Below are positions 16,375 through 23,995 of a stretch of DNA of 51,778 nucleotides, piece after piece (positions within the stretch are counted from its first letter, which is position 1; every line of letters begins with the position of its first letter). The position numbers and the translations under genes are program-made. The DNA lies in IMG/VR virus record IMGVR_UViG_3300032069_000864, positions 1-51,778 of that record; one strand, given 5' to 3'. This DNA comes from a virus. Below the pieces are notes generated by a model. The model had not been told where the DNA came from. It made no database searches and worked only from the letters and a program-made list of their open reading frames with translations.

Positions 16375-16445
16375 GGTGCCTCCTCAGGCTTGACAGATTC
16401 ACCGGCCGGGGTCTACACTGAGGCCCTAAGTTCAGGCCGGTTGTT

Positions 16446-16480
16446 CGCGGCGAGGGTCCCCGTCACGGTCCCTCGCCGCG
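16446..16480. repeat. Strong GC hairpin between genes
   Basis: An 11-bp perfect stem (CGCGGCGAGGG at 16446-16456 with CCCTCGCCGCG at 16470-16480) lies in the 111-nt gap between the 59-aa gene and the recombination-associated gene. No T-run follows on either strand, so it is not a standard intrinsic terminator. It may stabilise or pause the early transcript. Confidence 0.6.
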
Positions 16481-16485
16481 GCGCG

Positions 16486-16665
16486 TCAGGCCGCTGCCGG
16501 GCGCATCCGCCCCCGCAGCAGCCGCATGACCCGTCGAAACGCCTCCATGACCTCGTCCCGCGCCTTCGCCTCCCGCGCCGGATCCGAGATCATCCGATCT
16601 CTCCAACTCACCACCGCGGCCACCATCTCATCGGCCGCCGATTCCAGACTCCCGTTCCTCACCAT
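16486..16665 (-). CDS. Small helical protein, 59 aa
   Basis: ATG 16665 follows GGAGAGG closely. The product is predicted helical and strongly basic at the C-terminus (EAFRRVMRLLRGRMRPAAA). I recognise no family. A longer frame upstream is possible but starts in sequence with no coding look. It lies in the early operon between the control region and the recombination-associated gene. Confidence 0.45.
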   Translation of the reverse strand: MVRNGSLESAADEMVAAVVSWRDRMISDPAREAKARDEVMEAFRRVMRLLRGRMRPAAA

Positions 16666-16708
16666 CCTCTCCGTCCGTTCCTGCTGTCGCCCCGGCCCAC
16701 CGGACCCG

Positions 16709-16837
16709 TTATCTCCAACTCGCCGCCTCCTCCCGTCCCGCGGGCGATGGCAACGACCACAACCGCGACGGGGGAAGAGACTCGTAGAACAGCCAGTACA
16801 GTAGCCCAACAAAGATCAACCATCCGACCCTCCGCAC
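16709..16837 (-). CDS. Possible small membrane protein, about 42 aa
   Basis: A minus-strand frame ending at 16709 contains one convincing membrane segment (VGWLIFVGLLYWLFYESL) followed by a short Ser/Pro/Arg tail, with GC-rich third positions like the real genes here. A GTG at 16837 could start it; no clear ribosome site decides this. The overlapping frame with an ATG about 16820 also encodes a hydrophobic stretch, so the choice is uncertain. Confidence 0.3.
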   Translation of the reverse strand: MRRVGWLIFVGLLYWLFYESLPPSRLWSLPSPAGREEAASWR

Positions 16838-17400
16838 CCAGCCGCGAACCCGTCGCCGACGCGGCCGATCCAGCCAGTTCAGATCCGCGGGCCGGCCGGA
16901 GGGGGGACACTCGTCCGGCCGGGACCCGCGGAAAGGTGCCCGGAAGGAACGGCAGAGCCATCGCAGGAGCGAGGCTGCCCGACAACGGTTAGCAGGGCGG
17001 CCAACAACATGGCCGGACAACCCGCTCCCATCCCGCAGCCAGAGGCCTCCCGGGTCAGTGCACATCCCCGGCAGGGAACTGCTCAGCTCGAGGCCCAATC
17101 CTGCCGGGGTTCGGGGTGCAGCACCTACATATAGACCTGCATCGGATCCCAGCAGAGGCGCCAACACCCGCAGCTCGGAGCCACCGCGTGCACCACCTCG
17201 AGGGCCGACGGCCCTCGGCTGCTGTTCGCCCGGCCGATGGCCGGTCCACAGAGATCCGCTGATTTCCACCGGGGCCACCGCGCCGCGGCCCCGGCACTGC
17301 CGATAGGAAACGTCATGCACGTCACTTGGGGTGCGATTCGCTCCTGGCCCATCCAGGAGAGTTCTCCTTTCTGTAAATTGACAAGGAAAAAGGCGCATTT
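16838..17400. other. About 560 nt without a convincing gene
   Basis: No frame here has both a good start site and a coding look. The stretch holds GC palindromic words such as GGCCGACGGCC (17206-17222 region) and GGCCGATGGCC nearby, and near its right end an AT-rich patch (about 17360-17400, including TTGACA on plus) that is unusual in this genome. Possible roles are a leader of the early transcript, a regulatory site or an unlisted RNA. I see no repeat array. Confidence 0.4.
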
Positions 17401-17568
17401 TCAGGCCGCCTCTTCCCGGTCATCACACACCAGTTGGGTCAGCGCGCTGCCGCACCGCGGGCAGTGGAGGCGCACGTTTTCCTGCTCCTCCACGCTGAGG
17501 CCGATGGCCTCGAGGTCATCGGCGGGCTCGCCGAATTGCCGACCACAACTCAAGCATCGGTAAGTCAT
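17401..17568 (-). CDS. Small zinc-ribbon protein, 55 aa
   Basis: ATG 17568 overlaps the TGA of the upstream gene as ATGA and has a GAGGCGG site. The product starts MTYRCLSCGRQFGE and has CPRCGS about residue 36, so the two CxxC pairs should form a zinc ribbon. It is the second gene of the early operon, directly after the 90-aa gene. Small zinc ribbons at this position may be transcription or regulatory factors; no more can be said. Confidence 0.65.
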   Translation of the reverse strand: MTYRCLSCGRQFGEPADDLEAIGLSVEEQENVRLHCPRCGSALTQLVCDDREEAA

Positions 17569-17837
17569 GCCGCCTCTTCCTGGTCGCGCTTCGCCGCGGC
17601 CTTCGCGGCTGCCACCTCGTGGATCTGCTCGATGATCCAGGCGTAGGTCTCCTGGGTCAGCGCGAACTCGGGCAGGTTGGCCTCGAGAATGCCGACCGTC
17701 TGTGTCCACGTGGATTTCGGCTTTCCCGTGACCTCCGCCATCCGTTCGGCCAGTTCGCTCTGTAGGACGTCGCACCGCACCCGCTCCACCTCAATGTCCT
17801 TGCCGCAGAGTAGGATCTGTCGCTCTCTCACCGCCAT
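17565..17837 (-). CDS. First early gene, Cro-position regulator candidate
   Basis: ATG 17837 has an excellent AGGAGG six nt upstream; the longer frame reaches into the promoter. The 90-aa product (MAVRERQILLCGKDIEVERV...) includes VLQSELAERMAEVTGKPKST, which could be a helix-turn-helix, and ends in an Ala/Lys/Glu-rich helix. It is the first gene transcribed from the strong early promoter and is divergent from the repressor, the place occupied by cro in lambdoid phages. The DNA-binding role is an inference from position. Confidence 0.6.
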   Translation of the reverse strand: MAVRERQILLCGKDIEVERVRCDVLQSELAERMAEVTGKPKSTWTQTVGILEANLPEFALTQETYAWIIEQIHEVAAAKAAAKRDQEEAA

Positions 17838-17878
17838 CGTTTGCCTCCTAGGTGTTGTCCCCGGGCCTACCGCATCAT

Positions 17879-17915
17879 CGTTCACGTCGTTCACAATCAC
17901 GTATACCACGTTCAG
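17879..17915. promoter_or_regulatory. Operator-like direct repeats (CGTTCA)
   Basis: CGTTCAC occurs at 17879-17885 and 17888-17894 and CGTTCAG at 17909-17915. The second and third extend to CGTTCACAATC and CGTTCAGAATC, 21 bp (two helical turns) apart. They bracket the -10 box of the early minus promoter, where a repressor would block polymerase. Binding is an inference. Confidence 0.55.
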
Positions 17916-17928
17916 AATCGAATGTCAA
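17900..17928 (-). promoter_or_regulatory. Strong early promoter (minus)
   Basis: Reading the minus strand: TTGACA (17928-17923), exactly 17 bp, TATACG (17905-17900), with an extended -10 TGG directly before it. Transcription would start about 17893 and lead into the early operon. It matches the -35 consensus fully and lies between the repressor and the Cro-position gene. Confidence 0.85.
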
Positions 17929-17967
17929 GGACTATTTTTTGGAGAAAGAGAGCTAGCGCAGGAAATC

Positions 17968-17976
17968 TGGTATACT
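17968..17976 (+). promoter_or_regulatory. Repressor promoter (extended -10, plus)
   Basis: TGG TATACT is an extended -10 element with no good -35. A start site six or seven nt downstream would fall on or next to the repressor ATG (17983), and no Shine-Dalgarno sequence precedes that ATG. This suggests a leaderless repressor message, as known for lambda cI from PRM. Confidence 0.6.
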
Positions 17977-17982
17977 GGCGAT

Positions 17983-18666
17983 ATGGCGAGGACGAGTATG
18001 CGCTGGCAGGCGTTCATACGGGAACGGATAGGGGAGGGCAGCCAGGCCTCACTCGCCCACGCTCTCGGCCTGTCCCCCGGCGCGGTTTCGAGTTGGGCGA
18101 AATACGGGCAGGTGCCGCTGGAGAAGACGATCAGGAAGGGAGTCAAGAAGCTCGGCGGGGATCTTCTCCCGTGGCTTGAGGCCGCCGAATATGCCCAAGT
18201 GCTCCCATCGCCCGCATCCCGGCCCGAGGCCGTCTCCGAGGCCACCGGTGCCTATACTCCCCGTCCCTCGACCGCCTCGCTTCCGGTCGCTGGCGAGCTG
18301 CAGGCCGGCACCGTACTGGAGGTCGAGGAGGAGCGCGGCGAGATATTCCCCTGCCTGGAAGAGCATGCCCGCCTTGCCGACTATGTCGTCCGCGTCAGTG
18401 GCTGGAGTATGTATCCGACTCTCCAGCCCGGGGACTTCGTGGCCGTCAAACGCTCCCGGATTGCTGATTCGGGCGATATCGTGGTCGCCAAACGGGGCTC
18501 AGAGACCTACCTGAAGCGCTATGGCGGGCGCCGGGCCAAGCGGGTGACCCTGACCTCGGACAACCCGGAATACGAGTCCATCGAGGGCGAGGATATCGAG
18601 ATTGTGGGGATCTACGCCTGGCAACACAGGACCAGAGAGACGGCCAGAAAGGCGAAGGCGAGGTAG
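17983..18666 (+). CDS. CI/LexA-like repressor (HTH plus S24 peptidase)
   Basis: The 227-aa protein has an N-terminal helix-turn-helix (QASLAHALGLSPGAVSSWAK, about residues 21-40) and a C-terminal S24 self-cleavage domain: SGWSMYPTLQPGD with nucleophile Ser142, TYLKRY with general base Lys178, and a probable cleavage site Ala103-Gly104 (PVAGEL). It should repress the divergent early promoter and be inactivated by RecA during DNA damage. Start ATG 17983 is chosen because it follows an extended -10 by six nt and opens the HTH; longer frames upstream cross the promoter. It is a strong sign of a temperate life style. Confidence 0.9.
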   Translation: MARTSMRWQAFIRERIGEGSQASLAHALGLSPGAVSSWAKYGQVPLEKTIRKGVKKLGGDLLPWLEAAEYAQVLPSPASRPEAVSEATGAYTPRPSTASLPVAGELQAGTVLEVEEERGEIFPCLEEHARLADYVVRVSGWSMYPTLQPGDFVAVKRSRIADSGDIVVAKRGSETYLKRYGGRRAKRVTLTSDNPEYESIEGEDIEIVGIYAWQHRTRETARKAKAR

Positions 18667-18686
18667 GGAACCGACAAAGGGGGATC

Positions 18687-19241
18687 ATGCCAATACTTAG
18701 AGAGAAACTGGCTGCACTCCGCCCCTTCGAGGCGAAGACCGATCAGGATTTCCTTTCCGCCCTGGGGCCGACCTCCGACACCTTCCTCTACCGCAACGGC
18801 AGTCGCCTCTTGGCCTGGGAGGAGGGGGACTATCGGATCAGTCTCCTCTTCACCGTGGACCAGCGCTTTCGGGCCGTGGCCTGGGAGGTAGATGGGGAAT
18901 CCTCTGGCCCTCCCGCGCGTCGGAATCGAGAGATAGGGCAGACAGTACGCCGGATCGTCCTGCTTATCGCTGTGGCCGCCCTATTTTTCCTCTTCCTGTG
19001 CTGGATTCGCCCGCCCTGGGTCGCGTACCGATCTCCGGCCACGCCCTCCTCTGCCGGGATTTCTTCACAGACCGACCCAGCGCATGAGGAGAACGTCAAG
19101 CGGATCCTGGCCGCCTCTCTGATCCAAGGCCAGAAGCGAAATACGCTAGGGCAGATGAAATATGGGCGCGATTATCCCGACCTGACCCCGGACGAGAAGG
19201 CCAAAGTGGACGACGAGTTACAAAAGGACCCGTTCAGGTAG
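18687..19241 (+). CDS. Membrane protein co-transcribed with the repressor
   Basis: Starts 20 nt after the repressor, behind AGGGGG, so it should be expressed in the lysogen. The 184-aa protein has a soluble N-terminal part (about 85 residues), one membrane segment (VLLIAVAALFFLFLCWI, about 91-107) and a C-terminal part of about 75 residues with TLGQMKYGRDYPDLTPDEK. I recognise no family. Prophage-expressed membrane proteins often protect the lysogen against other phages, so superinfection exclusion is a fair guess from context only. It faces the protease gene tail to tail across 95 nt. Confidence 0.7.
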   Translation: MPILREKLAALRPFEAKTDQDFLSALGPTSDTFLYRNGSRLLAWEEGDYRISLLFTVDQRFRAVAWEVDGESSGPPARRNREIGQTVRRIVLLIAVAALFFLFLCWIRPPWVAYRSPATPSSAGISSQTDPAHEENVKRILAASLIQGQKRNTLGQMKYGRDYPDLTPDEKAKVDDELQKDPFR

Positions 19242-19336
19242 GGGCGTCCGCCCGCCCCCCCGCCTGCGCCAAGCCAGGGCGGCCTGTTGCCTTCGTGGCG
19301 GGACCGGGCGCGATCCATCCCATCGGCCCCGTCCCC

Positions 19337-20383
19337 TCACGGCTGCGTGACCCGCAACGCCCCACAACTGCACCGGTAGACGGTGTAGGCGCCGTTGTAC
19401 GTCTGGCCCAGCAGGTCCCACGTGTGGACGTGCGGAGGTGCCCCTCCCGCTGCTACCTGCATCGCGGCTAGTACGTTCACACGTCCATACCCGAACTTCT
19501 CATCCCTCCCCGGCGTGCCCAGGTCATCGGCCGTGGATTCCAGGATGGTCTCCAGTTGCGCGGGGGTCAGGTTCGGGTCCTGCGAAAGCAACAGGGCCGC
19601 CGCTCCTCCTACGAAGGCCGCCGCCTCCGAACTCCCGGATGCCGAGCGCGAATACCAGCTGTCGTACCAGGAGCAAACCGTGAGCTTCACCCCGGGCGCG
19701 GCGATCTTCACGGATGGGCCGTACCCGAATGCCGGCACCCCATTCTCGTCCAGCGCGCTTACCGTGAAAATGTACGGGGAGGACGCTGCCGTGTACCGTC
19801 CCCATGCATTGCCGATCGAGGCGACGACGAAGCAACCCTTGCCGGTCGCATAGGCTGCCGCGGACTCCACCTCCGCCACGCCCGTCACTTCGTATGGCAC
19901 AATGGCAACCCGCGCCCCCTGGTCCGCGGCCCACCGCAATCCGGCCGCGATGTTCCCCCACGTCGCGTATCCCAGCGGCGGCCCCCCAGGAGTCACCGTC
20001 TTGACCATGCTCACCTGGACCGGCAGGATCGAGCACCCCGCCCCCACCCCCGCCATCGCAAATCCATTATCCGCGATGGCCGCCGCGATGCTCGCCATGT
20101 GCGTCCCATGCTCGTCGCAGACCTGATTCGTGATCCCAGTCCCCGTGACGATATTCCGCCCGGCCAGCAACTTCGCCGTCAGGTCACGGTTGCTGCTCAC
20201 CACTCCGCCGTCTATCACCGCAACCTTGATCCCCGGCTTACCCATTGTGTAATTCCATGCCAACAGCACGCCGGTCTTCGCCAGCTCCCACTGCTGTGGC
20301 ACCGCCGGATCATTCGGCGCGTACCCCCACGCCGCGCCCGCGCACACCACTACCGCCAACACCGCCAACCATAGCCGCCTCAT
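19337..20383 (-). CDS. Secreted subtilisin-like serine protease (S8)
   Basis: ATG 20383 overlaps the upstream stop as ATGA and opens a signal peptide (MRRLWLAVLAVVVCAGAAWG, then YAPND). The 348-aa product has the complete S8 triad: Asp58 in VAVIDGG, His92 in DEHGTHMA, Ser252 in SGSSEAAAFVGG (Glu in place of the usual Met after Ser), plus oxyanion Asn192 in ASIGNAWG. A short C-terminal piece (HVHTW...YRCSCGALR) may bind metal. It is the last gene of the late block, after the tail fibres. Possible roles: degrading host surface or envelope proteins, processing tail fibres, or modifying the lysogen. Secreted subtilases are rare in phage genomes. Confidence 0.9.
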   Translation of the reverse strand: MRRLWLAVLAVVVCAGAAWGYAPNDPAVPQQWELAKTGVLLAWNYTMGKPGIKVAVIDGGVVSSNRDLTAKLLAGRNIVTGTGITNQVCDEHGTHMASIAAAIADNGFAMAGVGAGCSILPVQVSMVKTVTPGGPPLGYATWGNIAAGLRWAADQGARVAIVPYEVTGVAEVESAAAYATGKGCFVVASIGNAWGRYTAASSPYIFTVSALDENGVPAFGYGPSVKIAAPGVKLTVCSWYDSWYSRSASGSSEAAAFVGGAAALLLSQDPNLTPAQLETILESTADDLGTPGRDEKFGYGRVNVLAAMQVAAGGAPPHVHTWDLLGQTYNGAYTVYRCSCGALRVTQP

Positions 20384-20832
20384 CGCTTCACCTTCCCCAG
20401 CGTGTCGCTGACGCCCGTCTCGATATCGGGGAACTTCAACTCCCCCCGCACGTTCCGCGCACTGTCGGCGTACCCCCAGTGGCCTGCACAGGCCGGGTCC
20501 TCCGGCTTCCTGCCATGGCCCCGCACGCACATCTCTCCGGTTCCGCGCCAGGAACAGGTTCCGCAGGTCGTGCCATCCGGCACCGGCCGCCCCTCCAGGA
20601 AGTGATTCAGCACGCACAGCTTCGCATGGAGTTGCGCCTCATCCCAGGGCCGGTCGAACCAGACTCTACCTCGCGCGCAGGCGTCTCGGAAGCGGACAAC
20701 GGCCGCGACAAAATCGGGGTCCGCGGCCGGTCTCTTCTCCCGGCGACAGCGCCACTTGCGCACCTCGACGGCGATCCCGCACGCCGCCATCACGGTCCCC
20801 ACCGCTGCCAGCACCAGCAGCAGCCAGTTCAC
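20380..20832 (-). CDS. Membrane-anchored Cys-rich protein, 150 aa
   Basis: One N-terminal membrane segment (WLLLVLAAVGTVMAACGIAV) is followed by a basic stop-transfer (RKWRCRREKR) and a soluble domain with CGTCSWRGTGEMCVRGHG and DPACAGHWG, whose cysteines could bind metal or form disulfides. I recognise no family, though the Cys pattern resembles small protein modules in phages that bind iron or zinc. The stop overlaps the protease start, so the two are likely made together and may work at the envelope. Confidence 0.6.
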   Translation of the reverse strand: MNWLLLVLAAVGTVMAACGIAVEVRKWRCRREKRPAADPDFVAAVVRFRDACARGRVWFDRPWDEAQLHAKLCVLNHFLEGRPVPDGTTCGTCSWRGTGEMCVRGHGRKPEDPACAGHWGYADSARNVRGELKFPDIETGVSDTLGKVKR

Positions 20833-21281
20833 GGCTTCTCATTCTCCGGCAACTCCGCCGGAATCTGCCCCGCGTCCTCCGGCGTCAGCCACGGCCTCAC
20901 CATCCACTGCACCGCCGCGGTGCATCGCGCCGCCATCTGGTCGCGTATCTCCTGGGTCAAACTCTCCCACATCTCCTGGCCCCACATGTTGCACATGAGC
21001 ATGTCAAGGAGCATCTCCTGGAGAGCCTTCCCCACCTCCCCCGCATCCATCTCCGGCGGCTGCAACGCCCGCCGGATCCCCCACTCCTCGTCCGCGGTCA
21101 GCCGGTCCACCATCGCCTGCAACGCGAGGGTCAGCGTCGCTCCCGTGGCCTCCAACGGCCCAACTCCGTCTGACCAGACCACCCCCACCACGTACCCCGG
21201 TGGATCACCGGGCCGAATGGCAGGCTCTATAGGGGGATCGTCGGGGCCCCTGTACCTGAATCGCAGCACCAGTTTCCTCAC
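20829..21281 (-). CDS. Hypothetical protein, 150 aa
   Basis: The start is ATG 21281; the stop overlaps the next gene by four bases. The N-terminus (MRKLVLRFRYRGP) and the middle (EMLLDMLMCNMWGQEMW) contain hydrophobic stretches but no clear membrane helix. I recognise no domain. It belongs to a run of three short unknown genes between the tail fibre and the protease, where phages often keep lysis or host-interaction genes. Confidence 0.55.
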   Translation of the reverse strand: MRKLVLRFRYRGPDDPPIEPAIRPGDPPGYVVGVVWSDGVGPLEATGATLTLALQAMVDRLTADEEWGIRRALQPPEMDAGEVGKALQEMLLDMLMCNMWGQEMWESLTQEIRDQMAARCTAAVQWMVRPWLTPEDAGQIPAELPENEKP

Positions 21282-21310
21282 GGCTTCACCTCTTCACGGC
21301 GCGGCCGCGC

Positions 21311-21766
21311 CTATACCTCGTCCACTCCTGCTTCTCCGGTTCCGATGCGGTCGATGATTTGATCGAGGATGGGGAGCCGATAACCCGGCCCGTTATCCTC
21401 CACCGCCTTCCGTAGGATCCCGAGCGCCGTCTCTCCCGCGATGTAATCGTTGCCGGCCTCCATCGCCTCCTCGATCTTTCGCATGACCCCCGCGACGAGC
21501 CGGATGCGACCGGCGGTCATCCCCGCGGTATTGATCATCGCCAGCAGATTGCAGAGTACCTGCCCCAGGATGGGCTGGTCCTCCGCGGGGAACTCCTTGC
21601 CTTCGATCACCGCCCCGGTGGGCCGTCCCTGCGCGTCAAGCACCGGTTTGACCTCACGACGGGGCTTCAGGGGCTCCCGCCGCGCCCGGTCGAGCAAGTA
21701 GTCCTTGAGGCCGGTGATCGTGATACTGGCGTTTGCCGCTGGTGCTGGTCCTGGCTTCTTCATCAT
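21311..21766 (-). CDS. Hypothetical protein, 151 aa
   Basis: ATG 21766 is preceded by AGGAG at eight nt. The product has a Lys/Pro-rich head, a basic segment (LLDRARREPLKPRREVKP), and a helical second half (MINTAGMTAGRIRLVAGVMRKIEEAMEAG). It resembles the small proteins in tail-fibre clusters that assist assembly only in position and length. No family recognised. Confidence 0.55.
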   Translation of the reverse strand: MMKKPGPAPAANASITITGLKDYLLDRARREPLKPRREVKPVLDAQGRPTGAVIEGKEFPAEDQPILGQVLCNLLAMINTAGMTAGRIRLVAGVMRKIEEAMEAGNDYIAGETALGILRKAVEDNGPGYRLPILDQIIDRIGTGEAGVDEV

Positions 21767-21810
21767 CTGGTTTCTCCTATCATTCGCCCGGTCTGGCGCG
21801 CTTCCACCTT

Positions 21811-23994
21811 CTAGCTATAGGTGACGAGGCCGAGAGCCTTGATCGCGTCGCAGAACGCCAGCATCCAAGTGCCCGCGCTCGGTTTGCTGGAGCCGGAAAC
21901 CGTCTGCCTGGCGACAGGCGTGGCGGCATAGAAACCGATCTTCTGCGTGGTGCCGGTCGCGATCTGCATCCCGGTGGTAGTGTCCGTGGCGATGTTCTGC
22001 GCGCTCAGCGTCAAGGTCCCGGCTATGGACACGGCCCCATGGAGGTAGATGCCGATGTCCCCGTAAAGGTCGAGATGCCCATCGGCGTCGCTGGTGAGGT
22101 AAATAGTCGAATCGCGAAATTGCAATATGCCGCACCCGCCGCCGGTGGAGTTCGCGATCAGAATCGTCCCATACCCGAGCATCGTAGAAGAAAGCGTGAG
22201 GGTGCTTCCTCCCGACATGATGGCCCCGGCGAACGTCGGGGTATCGGAGGTGGTCAAGCCGCTGACGTCTGCCTGCCCGATGCTCGCCCAGGAAACCGTG
22301 GTTCCGCCTGCGGCTACCACCTCCTTGAACCAATAGGTGCCCTGGCTGCCAGGCACCGCTACTCGCGACGGCACGCCGCTCGCCCCGCCACAGATCATGT
22401 CGCCCACGGTGGTCATGGGGTTGCTCAGCACGGTCGCCCAGGTGTACCCGTTCTTTCCGCTATTGACCGTAAGCGCGTAGCCCGCCGTTGCTCCGATGGC
22501 GATCTCTGCCAGGGTCGTCGTGTCGGAGGCGTAGACGATGGCATATTGAGTCCAGGAGCTCTTGTTTGTCCCGCCGTCCGCCACCGCCACGTCGGTCGCC
22601 CCGCCCGCCATGTAGACCGCCTTGCCCTCGACGCTCATCACCCCGGCCGAGACTCGGGCCAGAGTGGTATCGGTGGCCGCCCCAAGCTCGATGGTGGAGA
22701 ATTGCGGGCTCCCCGTCGTGGAGTAATCCTGAGAGATGGTCGGGTTCCCGCTGATCTTGAGCGTCCGGTTCGCGTTCACCACATCGATGGTCAGCGCGCG
22801 CGCCGCGCTGATGGTGGTCGAAGAGGTGCAGGTAAAGGTCACGTCATAGGCCGCGCTAGTATCTCGCAGGGCGAACCCCGTGAGCGCCGCGAGCGTTCCT
22901 CCCGTGATCGCCACGGAATTCGCCGCCTGGGTAGCGATGGTGCCGAGCCCGGAGATGTCTCCGGTCGCGGGTTGCGCCTTCGTCCAGGCTCCCGTGCTGG
23001 AATTGTACGCAGTGAGGAAGTTATGGGAGGCTCCCGCCTCGTTGGCAGGCACTACCTGATCGCCGCTATTGGTCCCGGAGACCGTAGCCGTGCTGCTCAC
23101 CGTGAGGTTCGCCCCGAGCTTGAATGTCCGGTTCGCGTTCACCACATCGATGGTCAGCGCGCGCGCCGCGCCGAGGGCAGTGGAAGAGGTGCAGGTGAAG
23201 GTCACGTCATAGGCCGCGCTGGTATCTCGCAGAGCAAAGCCCGTCAGTCCGGCAAGGGTGCCACCCGTGATCGCTACAGAGCTCGCCGCCTGGGTGCAGA
23301 TCGAACCCAGCCCATGGACGGAGGTACCGGTGGCGTTCACGTGCGTAGTCAGATTGCTCTGCACGCCGGAGGCCGCACCGGAGGCGTCCGCTCCTACATC
23401 GGAATAGGTCAGTCCATGGGCGGCGAACCCGTAAGTGCTCTCGGTGAGCGCCTTGAGAAAGTACCCTGGGGTCAGCCCGGAGACCGTGTGGAGGGAGCCG
23501 ATCAGCGCGTGCTGGGAAGGAGAGAAGCTGCTTGGGATATTGGCGAGCGCGCCATACCCGATCTGTGGGCCCTCGCCCGCCGAGCCGGTATGATGGTGTC
23601 CGGTGCTCCCGTCGAACTTCGGGGAGTGATCCCCCCATCCATAAGCTGCATCCCAGGCCGATATGTCGCTGCTGTCGATCCCGGCAGCTACCGATCCAGA
23701 GAAGACCGGATCGGTCTCGGCAGAGACCAGCGCGCCCCACCCGGCGGAGTAGATGTAGATGGCGGCCGCGTCGGCAAGCCAAAGCGCCATTCCGGCAGTC
23801 GCCGCCGTCAATTCCCAGGCCGTGCCCGACCATTCGGCAACAGCATTCGCGTGGCCTGCCCAATCGCCACTGGGACTCGTCCCGATCAGATATCGATCTC
23901 CCGTCGCCGGCGATCCCGGTGGCGCGTCGAGTCGGTCCGCCACCGGCGGCTGCCAACTGAATGTGCCGAGGTCCGGGAGACGGTAATCAGTCAC
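21811..23994 (-). CDS. Tail fibre or receptor-binding protein with DUF2793 domain
   Basis: The 727-aa protein starts with a DUF2793-like module (APPGSPATGDRYLIG, GDWAGHANAVAEW, about residues 22-70), then Ser/Thr/Gly/Ala-rich repeats typical of trimeric beta-helical fibres. Two near-identical 57-residue blocks (each containing GFALRDTSAAYDVTFTCTSS) lie 121 residues apart. The C-terminus (DADGHLDLYGDIGIYLHG, KIGFYAATPVARQ) fits a fibre tip of the kind that shows structural variation between relatives. It follows a short DUF2793 gene and sits after the lysis genes, as fibre genes often do. Host receptor unknown. Confidence 0.8.
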   Translation of the reverse strand: MTDYRLPDLGTFSWQPPVADRLDAPPGSPATGDRYLIGTSPSGDWAGHANAVAEWSGTAWELTAATAGMALWLADAAAIYIYSAGWGALVSAETDPVFSGSVAAGIDSSDISAWDAAYGWGDHSPKFDGSTGHHHTGSAGEGPQIGYGALANIPSSFSPSQHALIGSLHTVSGLTPGYFLKALTESTYGFAAHGLTYSDVGADASGAASGVQSNLTTHVNATGTSVHGLGSICTQAASSVAITGGTLAGLTGFALRDTSAAYDVTFTCTSSTALGAARALTIDVVNANRTFKLGANLTVSSTATVSGTNSGDQVVPANEAGASHNFLTAYNSSTGAWTKAQPATGDISGLGTIATQAANSVAITGGTLAALTGFALRDTSAAYDVTFTCTSSTTISAARALTIDVVNANRTLKISGNPTISQDYSTTGSPQFSTIELGAATDTTLARVSAGVMSVEGKAVYMAGGATDVAVADGGTNKSSWTQYAIVYASDTTTLAEIAIGATAGYALTVNSGKNGYTWATVLSNPMTTVGDMICGGASGVPSRVAVPGSQGTYWFKEVVAAGGTTVSWASIGQADVSGLTTSDTPTFAGAIMSGGSTLTLSSTMLGYGTILIANSTGGGCGILQFRDSTIYLTSDADGHLDLYGDIGIYLHGAVSIAGTLTLSAQNIATDTTTGMQIATGTTQKIGFYAATPVARQTVSGSSKPSAGTWMLAFCDAIKALGLVTYS
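22763..22932. repeat. 170-bp direct repeat, copy 1
   Basis: Near-identical to 23126-23295, exactly 363 bp (121 codons) away, inside the tail fibre gene. The first 45 bp match almost perfectly. It encodes one of two beta modules and could recombine to change fibre length. Confidence 0.85.
23126..23295. repeat. 170-bp direct repeat, copy 2
   Basis: Second copy of the block at 22763-22932 in the tail fibre gene. Most differences are at third codon positions, so selection keeps the protein module. Confidence 0.85.
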
Positions 23995-23995
23995 G

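Noticed and set aside
16390-16419. Plus-strand TTGACA, 18 bp, TACACT
   Set aside because: It points into a region with no plus-strand gene and overlaps the leader of the recombination-associated gene; likely chance.
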